Shown in pieces: positions 1 through 6,151 of a DNA stretch of 11,791 bases (position 1 is its first letter; every line of letters begins with the position of its first letter). The DNA comes from an uncultured Lautropia sp. (GTDB taxonomy: Bacteria; Pseudomonadota; Gammaproteobacteria; Burkholderiales; Burkholderiaceae_E). The position numbers and the translations under genes are program-made. The stretch lies in the NCBI GenBank assembly GCA_938046755.1, contig CALIXC010000140.1:1-11791 (forward strand), written 5' to 3'. A model generated the notes under the pieces. It saw nothing but the letters and a program-made list of their open reading frames with translations. It had not been told where the DNA came from and did no database searches.

Positions 1-1260
1 CGCACGGTGATCGGCCGCGACGGCCGGCTGTCGGGCCCCGCGCTGGCGCGAGCGCTGTCGGCCGGCCTGTGTGCAGCCGGGGTGGACGTGATCGACATCG
101 GCATGGTGCCCACGCCGCTGGTGTACTTCGCCACGGTGCTGACCGGCAGCGGCACAGGTGTGGCCGTCACTGGTAGCCACAACCCGCCCGAGTACAACGG
201 CCTGAAGATGATGCTGGGCGGCGCCACGCTGCACGGCGAGGACATCCGCGACATCGCGGCCACGCTGGCCGATCCGGCACGTTATGCGGCGCTGTTTGCC
301 GCCACGCCGGGCACGGTGCGCACGCGGGACGTGGTGCCCGACTACATCGCCCGCATTGCCGGCGAGGTGAAGCTGGCCCGGCCACTGAAAGTGGTGGTGG
401 ATGCCGGCAACGGCGTGGCGGGTGCGGTGGCACCGGCGCTGCTGCGGGCGCTGGGCATCACGGATCTCACCGAGCTGTACTGCGAGGTGGACGGGCATTT
501 CCCGAACCATCACCCCGATCCGGCCCATCCCGAGAACCTGCGCGACCTGATGCGCGAGGTGAAGACCCGCAATGCCGACATCGGCCTGGCTTTCGATGGT
601 GACGGCGACCGGCTGGGCGTGGTCACGCGCAGCGGTCAGATGATCTTCCCCGACCGGCAGCTGATGCTCTATGCGGTCGACGTGCTGGAGAAGAATCCGG
701 GCGCCACCATCATCTACGACGTGAAGTGCACCCGCAACCTGGCGCCCTGGATCCGCGCGCGGGGCGGGGAGCCGCTGATGTGGTGCACCGGCCATTCGCT
801 GGTCAAGGCCAAGATGAAGGAAACCGGCGCGAAGCTGGCCGGCGAGATGAGTGGCCACATTTTCTTCAACGATCGTTGGTATGGCTTTGACGACGGGCTC
901 TACACGGCAGCGCGGCTGCTGGAGATCCTGGCGCGCGTGCCTGATCCGGGCGCGTTGCTGGAAGGCCTGCCCGATGCCAGCAGCACGCCCGAGCTGCAGG
1001 TGCCGCTGGCCGAAGGCGAGAATGCGGCCCTGGTCCAGGCGCTGCGTGAGCGGGGCCGCTTCGAGGGGGCCGAGATCATCACCGTCGACGGGCTGCGCGT
1101 GGAATACCCCGACGGCTTTGGCCTGGTGCGCGCCTCCAACACCACGCCGGTGCTGGTGCTGCGCTTCGAGGCTGACGATGCGGCCGCACTGGCGCGCATC
1201 CAGCAGGCCGTGAAGGCCGCGCTGCTGGCCATCCGTCCCGATCTCTCCATTCCGTTCTGA
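1..1260 (+). CDS. Phosphomannomutase/phosphoglucomutase, 5' end missing
   Basis: Partial gene: the reading frame is open from base 1 and ends at TGA 1258-1260. It encodes an alpha-D-phosphohexomutase of the PMM/PGM (AlgC/ManB-like) group, a cytosolic enzyme interconverting hexose 1- and 6-phosphates for nucleotide-sugar and lipopolysaccharide synthesis. All four family signatures are visible. The phosphoserine loop TGSHNP has its catalytic Ser at bases 175-177. The Mg2+ loop is FDGDGDR (about 592-612). The sugar-specificity loop GEMSGH is at 841-858, the form seen in dual PMM/PGM enzymes. The phosphate-binding loop RASNTTP starts at 1129. The 419 codons present suggest about 40 N-terminal residues are missing, so the GTG at 7 is not the start. 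waaA begins 16 bp downstream, suggesting cotranscription. The family is certain; whether mannose or glucose is the main substrate is not. Confidence 0.93.
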   Translation, partial: RTVIGRDGRLSGPALARALSAGLCAAGVDVIDIGMVPTPLVYFATVLTGSGTGVAVTGSHNPPEYNGLKMMLGGATLHGEDIRDIAATLADPARYAALFAATPGTVRTRDVVPDYIARIAGEVKLARPLKVVVDAGNGVAGAVAPALLRALGITDLTELYCEVDGHFPNHHPDPAHPENLRDLMREVKTRNADIGLAFDGDGDRLGVVTRSGQMIFPDRQLMLYAVDVLEKNPGATIIYDVKCTRNLAPWIRARGGEPLMWCTGHSLVKAKMKETGAKLAGEMSGHIFFNDRWYGFDDGLYTAARLLEILARVPDPGALLEGLPDASSTPELQVPLAEGENAALVQALRERGRFEGAEIITVDGLRVEYPDGFGLVRASNTTPVLVLRFEADDAAALARIQQAVKAALLAIRPDLSIPF

Positions 1261-1276
1261 GTGCCCGTTTCCCATC

Positions 1277-2701
1277 ATGACCCAGTCCTCCGGCGCCCAG
1301 AACATTGCCCGCTGTCTCTACGGCTGGGGCTGGCGCCTGGCCACCCCGCTTCTGGGCAGCTATCTGCTCTACCGCAGTCTCTGGCAGCCTGAGTACCGTC
1401 AGCACTGGGACGAGCGCTTCGGATATTGGCGCACGCCCAGCAACACGCCAGACACGCACAGCTATCACACCGGTCAGGTGCGGCCGCTGTGGGTGCATGC
1501 CGTGTCGGTGGGTGAGACGGCCGCCGTGCTGCCGCTGCTGCGCCAATGTGCGGCCGCCTGGCCCGAGGTGCCCATCCTGCTGACGCACGGCACGCCCACC
1601 GGACGGGCCACAGGTGCGCTGCGCCTGAAGGATCTGCCCGGCCGCATTGCGCAGAGCTATCTGCCTTATGACCTGCCGGGGGCGGTGGAGCGCTTCTTCC
1701 AGCACTGGAATCCCGCTATCGGCCTCATTGTCGAGACCGAGGTCTGGCCCAATCTGGTGGCGGCCGCCAATCGTCACCAGGTGCCGCTGATCGCCATCAA
1801 CGCCCGTCTTTCGCCCCGTTCGCTGGCGCGCGGGCAGCGCTTCCGCTCGCTGATCGAGCCGGCGGTGCGTGGCTATTCGATGATCATCGCCCAGACCCAG
1901 GATGACGCCGAGCGCATCGCCCATCTGGGGCAGCGCCCCGAGTTCGTCACCGGCAACCTGAAGTTCGACCAGCCGGCCGACTTCGTGCTGCAGGCGCGTG
2001 GCCGGGGCTGGCGCAGCCGCTTCGGCGACCGCCTGGTGATTCTGGCGGCCAGCACCCGTGAGGGGGAAGAAGCGCTGGTGCTGGAGAGCTGGCAGCGCGT
2101 GGTGCAGCACCGTGATCCCCGGCTGGGCGGTATCGGTGACAGCCTGCCGCCGATGCTGATCATCGTGCCTCGCCACCCCAATCGCTTCGAGGCGGTGGCC
2201 CGACTCATCACCCGCCACATGGGCGAGGCGCCGATGCAGCGCAAGGCGCTGGACGATCCGAACACCGATTTCTCGCGCTGCAACGTGTTGCTGGGCGATT
2301 CCATGGGCGAGATGCAGGCCTGGTACGCCGCAGCTGACGTGACGGTGATGGGCGGCTCGCTGCTGCCCTTCGGATCGCAGAACCTGATCGAGGCCAATGC
2401 CGCTGGCTGTCCGGTGGTGCTGGGGCCGTCGGTCTACAACTTCCAGCAGGCGGCTGAGGCGTCCATTCTGTTCAGTGCCTCCATTCAGGTCAGCAACCCA
2501 CGCGAGGCCATTCCGGTCGCGCTGGAGCTGGCGGCCGACACGGCACGACGCGGCGCCATGTCCGCAGCTGGCGCCGCCTTCGCCCAGGCACATCGAGGCT
2601 CACTGGAGCGCACGCTGGAGGCCATCGGGCCGCTGATGGAATCGGCGCTGGGGGCTCCGGTGGCCCCGCTGATCACCGCGCCGCAGGTCGTCGTGCTTTG
2701 A
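1277..2701 (+). CDS. waaA: 3-deoxy-D-manno-octulosonic acid (Kdo) transferase
   Basis: Membrane-anchored glycosyltransferase (GT30) that transfers Kdo from CMP-Kdo to lipid IVA at the cytoplasmic face of the inner membrane, starting the lipopolysaccharide inner core. The 474 residues are slightly longer than most homologues. A short hydrophobic anchor lies near residues 21-35, followed by DERFG (45-49). HAVSVGE (74-80) holds the family's conserved catalytic Glu. Then come LLTHGTPTG (101-109), YLPYDLP (128-134), VETEVWPN (152-159), INARLSPRS (174-182), VTGNLKFD (224-231), AASTREGEE (257-265) and VPRHPNRF (297-304). The nucleotide-binding C-terminal part has LLGDSMGEM (338-346) and GGSLLPFGSQNLIEA (359-373). 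A small insertion, roughly residues 52-67, lengthens the N-terminal domain. ATG 1277 has no good Shine-Dalgarno; translation may be coupled to the mutase gene 16 bp upstream. The last 29 bp overlap the antiparallel end of tolC. Confidence 0.96.
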   Translation: MTQSSGAQNIARCLYGWGWRLATPLLGSYLLYRSLWQPEYRQHWDERFGYWRTPSNTPDTHSYHTGQVRPLWVHAVSVGETAAVLPLLRQCAAAWPEVPILLTHGTPTGRATGALRLKDLPGRIAQSYLPYDLPGAVERFFQHWNPAIGLIVETEVWPNLVAAANRHQVPLIAINARLSPRSLARGQRFRSLIEPAVRGYSMIIAQTQDDAERIAHLGQRPEFVTGNLKFDQPADFVLQARGRGWRSRFGDRLVILAASTREGEEALVLESWQRVVQHRDPRLGGIGDSLPPMLIIVPRHPNRFEAVARLITRHMGEAPMQRKALDDPNTDFSRCNVLLGDSMGEMQAWYAAADVTVMGGSLLPFGSQNLIEANAAGCPVVLGPSVYNFQQAAEASILFSASIQVSNPREAIPVALELAADTARRGAMSAAGAAFAQAHRGSLERTLEAIGPLMESALGAPVAPLITAPQVVVL

Positions 2702-4076
2702 CGGGCTGGCCGCTGCCGGGGGACATCGGTACGGTGGCCGTGTTCGATCCGGCAGGGGCCTTCAGATAACCGTCGACGGCCGCGATGTCGGCATCGTCGA
2801 GCGCGCCGATGGCTGCCTTGAGCCGCAGCTGGTTCAGCAGCACGGCATAGCGGGTGGAAGCCAGGTTCTGACGGGCCTGAAAGAGCTGCTGCTGGGCGTT
2901 CAGCACGTCGATGTTGACGCGCACGCCAGCACGATACCCCACATGGTTGGCCTCCAGGGCCAGCTGGCTGGAGCGCACGGCAGCCTGCAGTGCATCGGCC
3001 TGCTCCATGTTGCTCTGCAGCGCCAGGTACAGGTCGCGCACCTGCTGGGCGGCGCCACGCCGGGCGGCTTCCAGCTGGCTTTCACGTTGTTCCAGGGTGG
3101 CCACGCTGGCGCGCTCCTGGGCGACCAGTCCGCCACCGGCGTAGAGCGGGATCTTGACCTGCACGCCGCCGGAGATGTCACGGGTGCGGTGTATCTGGGA
3201 ATCGGCGGTGATGTTGGTCTGGCCGATGAGGCTGCCGACCTGGGCACCGATGGTGACGGTGGGATAGTGGCCTGCGCGGGCGACTTCCACCCCGTGGCGT
3301 GCGCCCTGCACGCCCATTTCCGCCTGGCGCACCAGGAAGCTGCGGGTGCGTGCCTGGTCTTCCCAGTAGGTCTGGGACTGAGCCGGGGTTGGCGGAAGGC
3401 GGGTATCGGGGGGCAGGCGCTGCAGGCGGTCGGCGGGCAGGCCGGTCAGCTGGGTGAAAGTGGCCTGACGGCCCTGCAGTGCGTGGCGGGCCGCCGCCAG
3501 CTGGGCGCGATTCAGGTCCAGCCGGGCCTGCGCTTCCTGCTGGTCGGTGATGGTGGCGTTGCCGGTCGAAAAGCCCTCGCGGGCGGCTGCAAACTGTTCC
3601 TGGATGGCGTTGCGCTGCGCTTCGGCCACGTCCACCGCATCCTGCGCCGACAGTACGGCGAAGTAGCTGGCGGCCACCTGCTCGGCCAGGTTCTGCAGCG
3701 CCTGCGCCAGCCGGCTCTGCGCCAGCAGTTCGGACACCTGGGCCTGCTGCAGGCGGGCCGTGTCCTGGGGACTGTACACCGGGATGTTCAGGCTGATGCC
3801 GGCCAGCCGGTTGTCGTAGTGGTGCCGGGCAAATAGGTTGGTGTGCAGCTGGCCGTTGGTGGTGCTCAGCTCTGCGCCGATGGTTGGCCGCAGCCGGGAA
3901 CGTGCTGCCTTGCGCTGCTGGTTGTCGATGTCCACCTGTAGTCGGGCGGCCTGCACGGTGGGATCCTGTCGCTGCGCGGCATCGAAGGCTTCCTGCAGGT
4001 TGGTGGCCCAGGCGGGCAGGGCAGACAGCAACGCGGCCAGCAGCAGGCCGATGGCCCAGCGGGATGCCGCGGTCAT
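2673..4076 (-). CDS. tolC: TolC-type outer membrane efflux/secretion channel
   Basis: Outer membrane factor of the TolC family: a trimeric beta-barrel with a long periplasmic alpha-helical tunnel that partners inner-membrane pumps or type I secretion systems. With the ATG at 4074-4076 the product is 467 residues. It opens with a textbook signal peptide: a short basic start, a Leu/Ala-rich core, and AWA before TNLQEAFDAAQ. The mature chain shows the duplicated, Ala/Gln-rich coiled-coil pattern of the family, with SLNIPVYSP and QVKIPLYAGG marking the two equivalent beta segments and NIDVLNAQQQLFQAR near the end. The frame stays open to another ATG at 4211, which has a nearby GGAAGG but would put 45 Pro-rich residues in front of the signal peptide, so I prefer 4076. 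The gene is last in a run after a rhodanese and a Pcm-like gene, and its stop lies inside waaA. Confidence 0.9.
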   Translation of the reverse strand: MTAASRWAIGLLLAALLSALPAWATNLQEAFDAAQRQDPTVQAARLQVDIDNQQRKAARSRLRPTIGAELSTTNGQLHTNLFARHHYDNRLAGISLNIPVYSPQDTARLQQAQVSELLAQSRLAQALQNLAEQVAASYFAVLSAQDAVDVAEAQRNAIQEQFAAAREGFSTGNATITDQQEAQARLDLNRAQLAAARHALQGRQATFTQLTGLPADRLQRLPPDTRLPPTPAQSQTYWEDQARTRSFLVRQAEMGVQGARHGVEVARAGHYPTVTIGAQVGSLIGQTNITADSQIHRTRDISGGVQVKIPLYAGGGLVAQERASVATLEQRESQLEAARRGAAQQVRDLYLALQSNMEQADALQAAVRSSQLALEANHVGYRAGVRVNIDVLNAQQQLFQARQNLASTRYAVLLNQLRLKAAIGALDDADIAAVDGYLKAPAGSNTATVPMSPGSGQPVKARRPAAR

Positions 4077-4240
4077 GGAACGTCCGGCGTTGTTCCCTGC
4101 CGGGGCCCGCGCCGTGAGCCACGGGGGGGGCGGGGCATGGGGCAGAGAGGCCGTATCTCCTGCGGGCTGGACAGCAGGCCTGTTCCAGGGAAACCGGTGT
4201 GTCTTGGTCATTGCCCTTCCGTGTGAGTGGGCCGCCGGTT

Positions 4241-4564
4241 TCAGTACCGGGCCATGGCAGGATCCTGCTGCGCGGCCCAGGCGTCGATGCCGCCGGCCAG
4301 ATCGTGGACCTCGGCAAAGCCATGGTGCGCCAGGAAATGGACCGCCCGCATGCTGCGCACGCCGTGGTGGCAGATGCAGACGATGGGCTGGTCGGAATCC
4401 AGCTCATGCACCATGGCGGGCAGCTCGGCCAGCGGTACGTGCTGCGATTCAGGCAGGCTGACGTGTTCGAACTCCCATTCCTCGCGCACGTCCAGCAGCA
4501 GGGGGGATTCGCGCCGAGGGTCTCCCAGCCATTGGGCCAGCTGCGCAGGCGAGAGGCGGCTCAT
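4241..4564 (-). CDS. Single-domain rhodanese-like sulfurtransferase
   Basis: A 107-residue protein consisting of one rhodanese domain and no signal peptide, so probably cytosolic. LLLDVREEWEFEH (22-34) is the usual opening signature, and LAGGIDAW (89-96) the closing one. The active-site loop is C65-HHGVR-S71, a CxxGxRS pattern whose Cys would carry the persulfide. Family knowledge supports sulfur transfer to thiol or cyanide acceptors; the physiological acceptor cannot be read from sequence. ATG 4562-4564 lies 14 bp after the Pcm-like stop with no clear Shine-Dalgarno, consistent with translational coupling. The stop is 164 bp before the preferred tolC start, or 29 bp before the alternative one. 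The size resembles GlpE-type proteins, but I would not assign that name. Confidence 0.9.
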   Translation of the reverse strand: MSRLSPAQLAQWLGDPRRESPLLLDVREEWEFEHVSLPESQHVPLAELPAMVHELDSDQPIVCICHHGVRSMRAVHFLAHHGFAEVHDLAGGIDAWAAQQDPAMARY

Positions 4565-4578
4565 GTCGGCGTGGTGGA

Positions 4579-5247
4579 TCAGAAATGGAAATGGCTGACC
4601 GAGGGAAAACCCTGCAGGGCCGGAGCCATCGTCTCGAACAGGTTGAGCGGCTGCAGGCCCTGGTCGGTACGGGTGTAGACGCGGGCTTCCATGACGGGAG
4701 CCTCACCGATGAAGCAGAAGAGCCGCCCGCCGGCGTTCAGCCGGGCCAGGAAGTCGGCAGGTTCGGTGACTACGGCACCCGACAGGATGATTACGTCCCA
4801 GCGGGCATCGGAGGCCTTCAGGGCCTCGTGGCCGTCGCCGGTGTGCAGCTGCAGGTCGGTCAGGCCCGCACGGGCCAGGTTGGCTGCGGCGAAACCGGCC
4901 AGTACCGGGTCGATTTCCCAGGAGCTGATGTGGCGGCTGCAGCGTGCGGCCAGGGCGGTGCCGTAGCCTGATCCGGTGCCCACTTCCAGCACCTTTTCCT
5001 GGGGCTGGATGGCCAGGCCCTGCAGCAGGCGGGCTTCTACTTTCGGTGCCAGCATCACCTGGCCCGAGGCATGACCGTCGACATTGAGCGGAACCTCGGT
5101 GTCGGCAAAGGCCATGCCCTGCCAGGCGGCCGGCACGAAGTCCTCGCGGGGAACTTCTGCCAGGATGCCGAGCACCCGGCCATCATTGACCCGCCAGGGA
5201 CGGATCTGCTGTTCGATCATGTTGAAGCGGGCTTGCTCGGTGTTCAT
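4579..5247 (-). CDS. Pcm-like SAM-dependent methyltransferase
   Basis: A 222-residue class I methyltransferase resembling protein-L-isoaspartate O-methyltransferase. SAM-binding motif I is VLEVGTGSGYG (87-97). An acidic residue at E111 sits at the end of the second strand, GDG is at 137-139, and NAGGRLFCFIG (171-181) is the late strand. The N-terminus NMIEQQIRPWRVNDGRVL is typical of the version encoded beside tolC in Burkholderiales. The stretch where classical Pcm has QTISQP-like residues reads GQVMLAPKVEARLL (62-75) here, so isoaspartate repair should not be assumed. The ATG at 5245-5247 has only weak ribosome-binding potential. The rhodanese follows 14 bp downstream, and tetR ends 102 bp upstream. 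Family membership is solid; the substrate is inference only. Confidence 0.85.
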   Translation of the reverse strand: MNTEQARFNMIEQQIRPWRVNDGRVLGILAEVPREDFVPAAWQGMAFADTEVPLNVDGHASGQVMLAPKVEARLLQGLAIQPQEKVLEVGTGSGYGTALAARCSRHISSWEIDPVLAGFAAANLARAGLTDLQLHTGDGHEALKASDARWDVIILSGAVVTEPADFLARLNAGGRLFCFIGEAPVMEARVYTRTDQGLQPLNLFETMAPALQGFPSVSHFHF

Positions 5248-5279
5248 GGTGTTCGGCGCCGGGTGATGTCTCTGGATGA

Positions 5280-5288
5280 AGTATGCCA
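5280..5288 (-). promoter_or_regulatory. Possible extended -10 promoter for the pcm-like/rhodanese/tolC unit
   Basis: In the 102 bp between tetR and the pcm-like gene the minus strand carries two CATACT hexamers in tandem, the downstream one as TGGCATACT, an extended -10 shape (4 of 6 matches to TATAAT plus TG). I found no acceptable -35 box. A short hairpin of 5-bp arms (5301-5305 with 5309-5313) lies just upstream. Transcription could equally run through from tetR. Low certainty. Confidence 0.22.
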
Positions 5289-5349
5289 GTATGCCGGGAA
5301 CGGCGAAACGCCGGGAAAGAGGGAAGCCGTCGGGAACACGGCGCAGGCC

Positions 5350-6093
5350 TCAGGCGGGCAGGGGGATCGGAGATGCCTCCTGTGCCGGGGCCTCGGGTGT
5401 GTGTGCGCCGGCGGAAGAGGGCGCGCACACGGCTGTCGAGTGGGGGCGCAGCAGCGTCAGCACCAGGTCGGCGTGGTGGCGGATGAAGTCGGCCGGCTCG
5501 ATGATGGGTTTGCAGCACTGGCCCACCGAATGGTTCCAGACCAGCTTCAGCATGAGCGGGGCAATGACCAGGTGAGTGGCCGTGTTCAGGTCGCAGGGCT
5601 GGCGGAACTCCCCCCGTTCGATGCCGCGCTGCACCAGCCGACGGATCACCTCATGGGTGGGCATGACCACTTCGTCGTTGAAGAAGCGTGCAATTTCCGG
5701 GAAATTGCTGGCCTCTCCGAGGATGAGCTTCATGATGCCGCCCATCTGCGGCTTGCTGAAGCAGCTCCACCAGCCCTCCAGCACGTCGGCCAGCAGCTCT
5801 TCACTGCTGCCGGTGGCCTGCTCGATGCGGCGGCGGAACTGCTCGATGACCGGCAGGATGGTGACGCGCACCACGGCCTTGAAGAGGTCTTCCTTGCCGG
5901 CGTAATACAGGTAGAGCGTGCCCTTGGAGACGCCTGCACGCGCTGCCACGTCCTCCAGGCGGGCGGCGGCATAGCCACGGGCCACGAAGACTTCCAGCGC
6001 AGCATCCAGCAGTTCGCCGGGGCGCTGTTCCTTGCGGCGCTCCCAGGCGCGGGGGCGCTTGCAGCGGACAGGGGATGGTGTGGTCGTGTTCAC
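5350..6093 (-). CDS. TetR/AcrR-family transcriptional regulator
   Basis: A dimeric ligand-responsive repressor of the TetR type. The N-terminal DNA-binding domain runs from ELLDAALEVFVARGY through LEDVAARAGVSKGTLYLYYAGKEDLFKAVV, matching the family helix-turn-helix closely. The remainder is an all-helical ligand/dimerisation domain ending in a Pro/Ala-rich tail of about 30 residues. The frame is open back to ATG 6120 and TTG 6123. However, a good sigma-70 promoter (-35 at 6146-6151, -10 at 6122-6127) would start transcription near 6115, downstream of both. I therefore prefer the GTG at 6091-6093 (247 residues), although it has no Shine-Dalgarno; ATG 6120 (256 residues) is the alternative. The K+ channel gene ends 54 bp upstream of this GTG, and the pcm-like gene starts 102 bp downstream. 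Likely targets are itself and possibly the downstream tolC unit; this is inference. Confidence 0.88.
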   Translation of the reverse strand: MNTTTPSPVRCKRPRAWERRKEQRPGELLDAALEVFVARGYAAARLEDVAARAGVSKGTLYLYYAGKEDLFKAVVRVTILPVIEQFRRRIEQATGSSEELLADVLEGWWSCFSKPQMGGIMKLILGEASNFPEIARFFNDEVVMPTHEVIRRLVQRGIERGEFRQPCDLNTATHLVIAPLMLKLVWNHSVGQCCKPIIEPADFIRHHADLVLTLLRPHSTAVCAPSSAGAHTPEAPAQEASPIPLPA

Positions 6094-6100
6094 CGAGTTT

Positions 6101-6124
6101 ATTAATGACTGCCAGGTCATCAAT
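6101..6124. promoter_or_regulatory. Inverted repeat, probable TetR-type operator
   Basis: Two 9-bp arms, ATTAATGAC (6101-6109) and GTCATCAAT (6116-6124), form an inverted repeat with one mismatch and a 6-bp spacer. It overlaps the last bases of the predicted tetR -10 box and covers the predicted start of transcription. Size, symmetry and position fit an autoregulatory operator of a TetR-family dimer. I found no second copy upstream of the pcm-like gene. Confidence 0.55.
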
Positions 6125-6151
6125 ATAGCTTCATTGTGACATTTCCGTCAA
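6122..6151 (-). promoter_or_regulatory. Sigma-70 promoter of tetR
   Basis: On the minus strand TTGACG (6146-6151, 5 of 6 matches to the -35 consensus) is followed after 18 bp by TATATT (6122-6127, 5 of 6 to the -10 consensus). The TGA inside the -35 box is the stop codon of the upstream K+ channel gene, so the promoter is embedded in the channel gene's end. The region is noticeably AT-rich for this window. A start of transcription near 6115 leaves a leader of about 22 bases before GTG 6093. Confidence 0.6.

Noticed and set aside
1079..2593. A 504-codon open frame on the minus strand, antisense to waaA
   Set aside because: Low-complexity, His/Gln/Arg-rich shadow of a gene with complete WaaA motifs.
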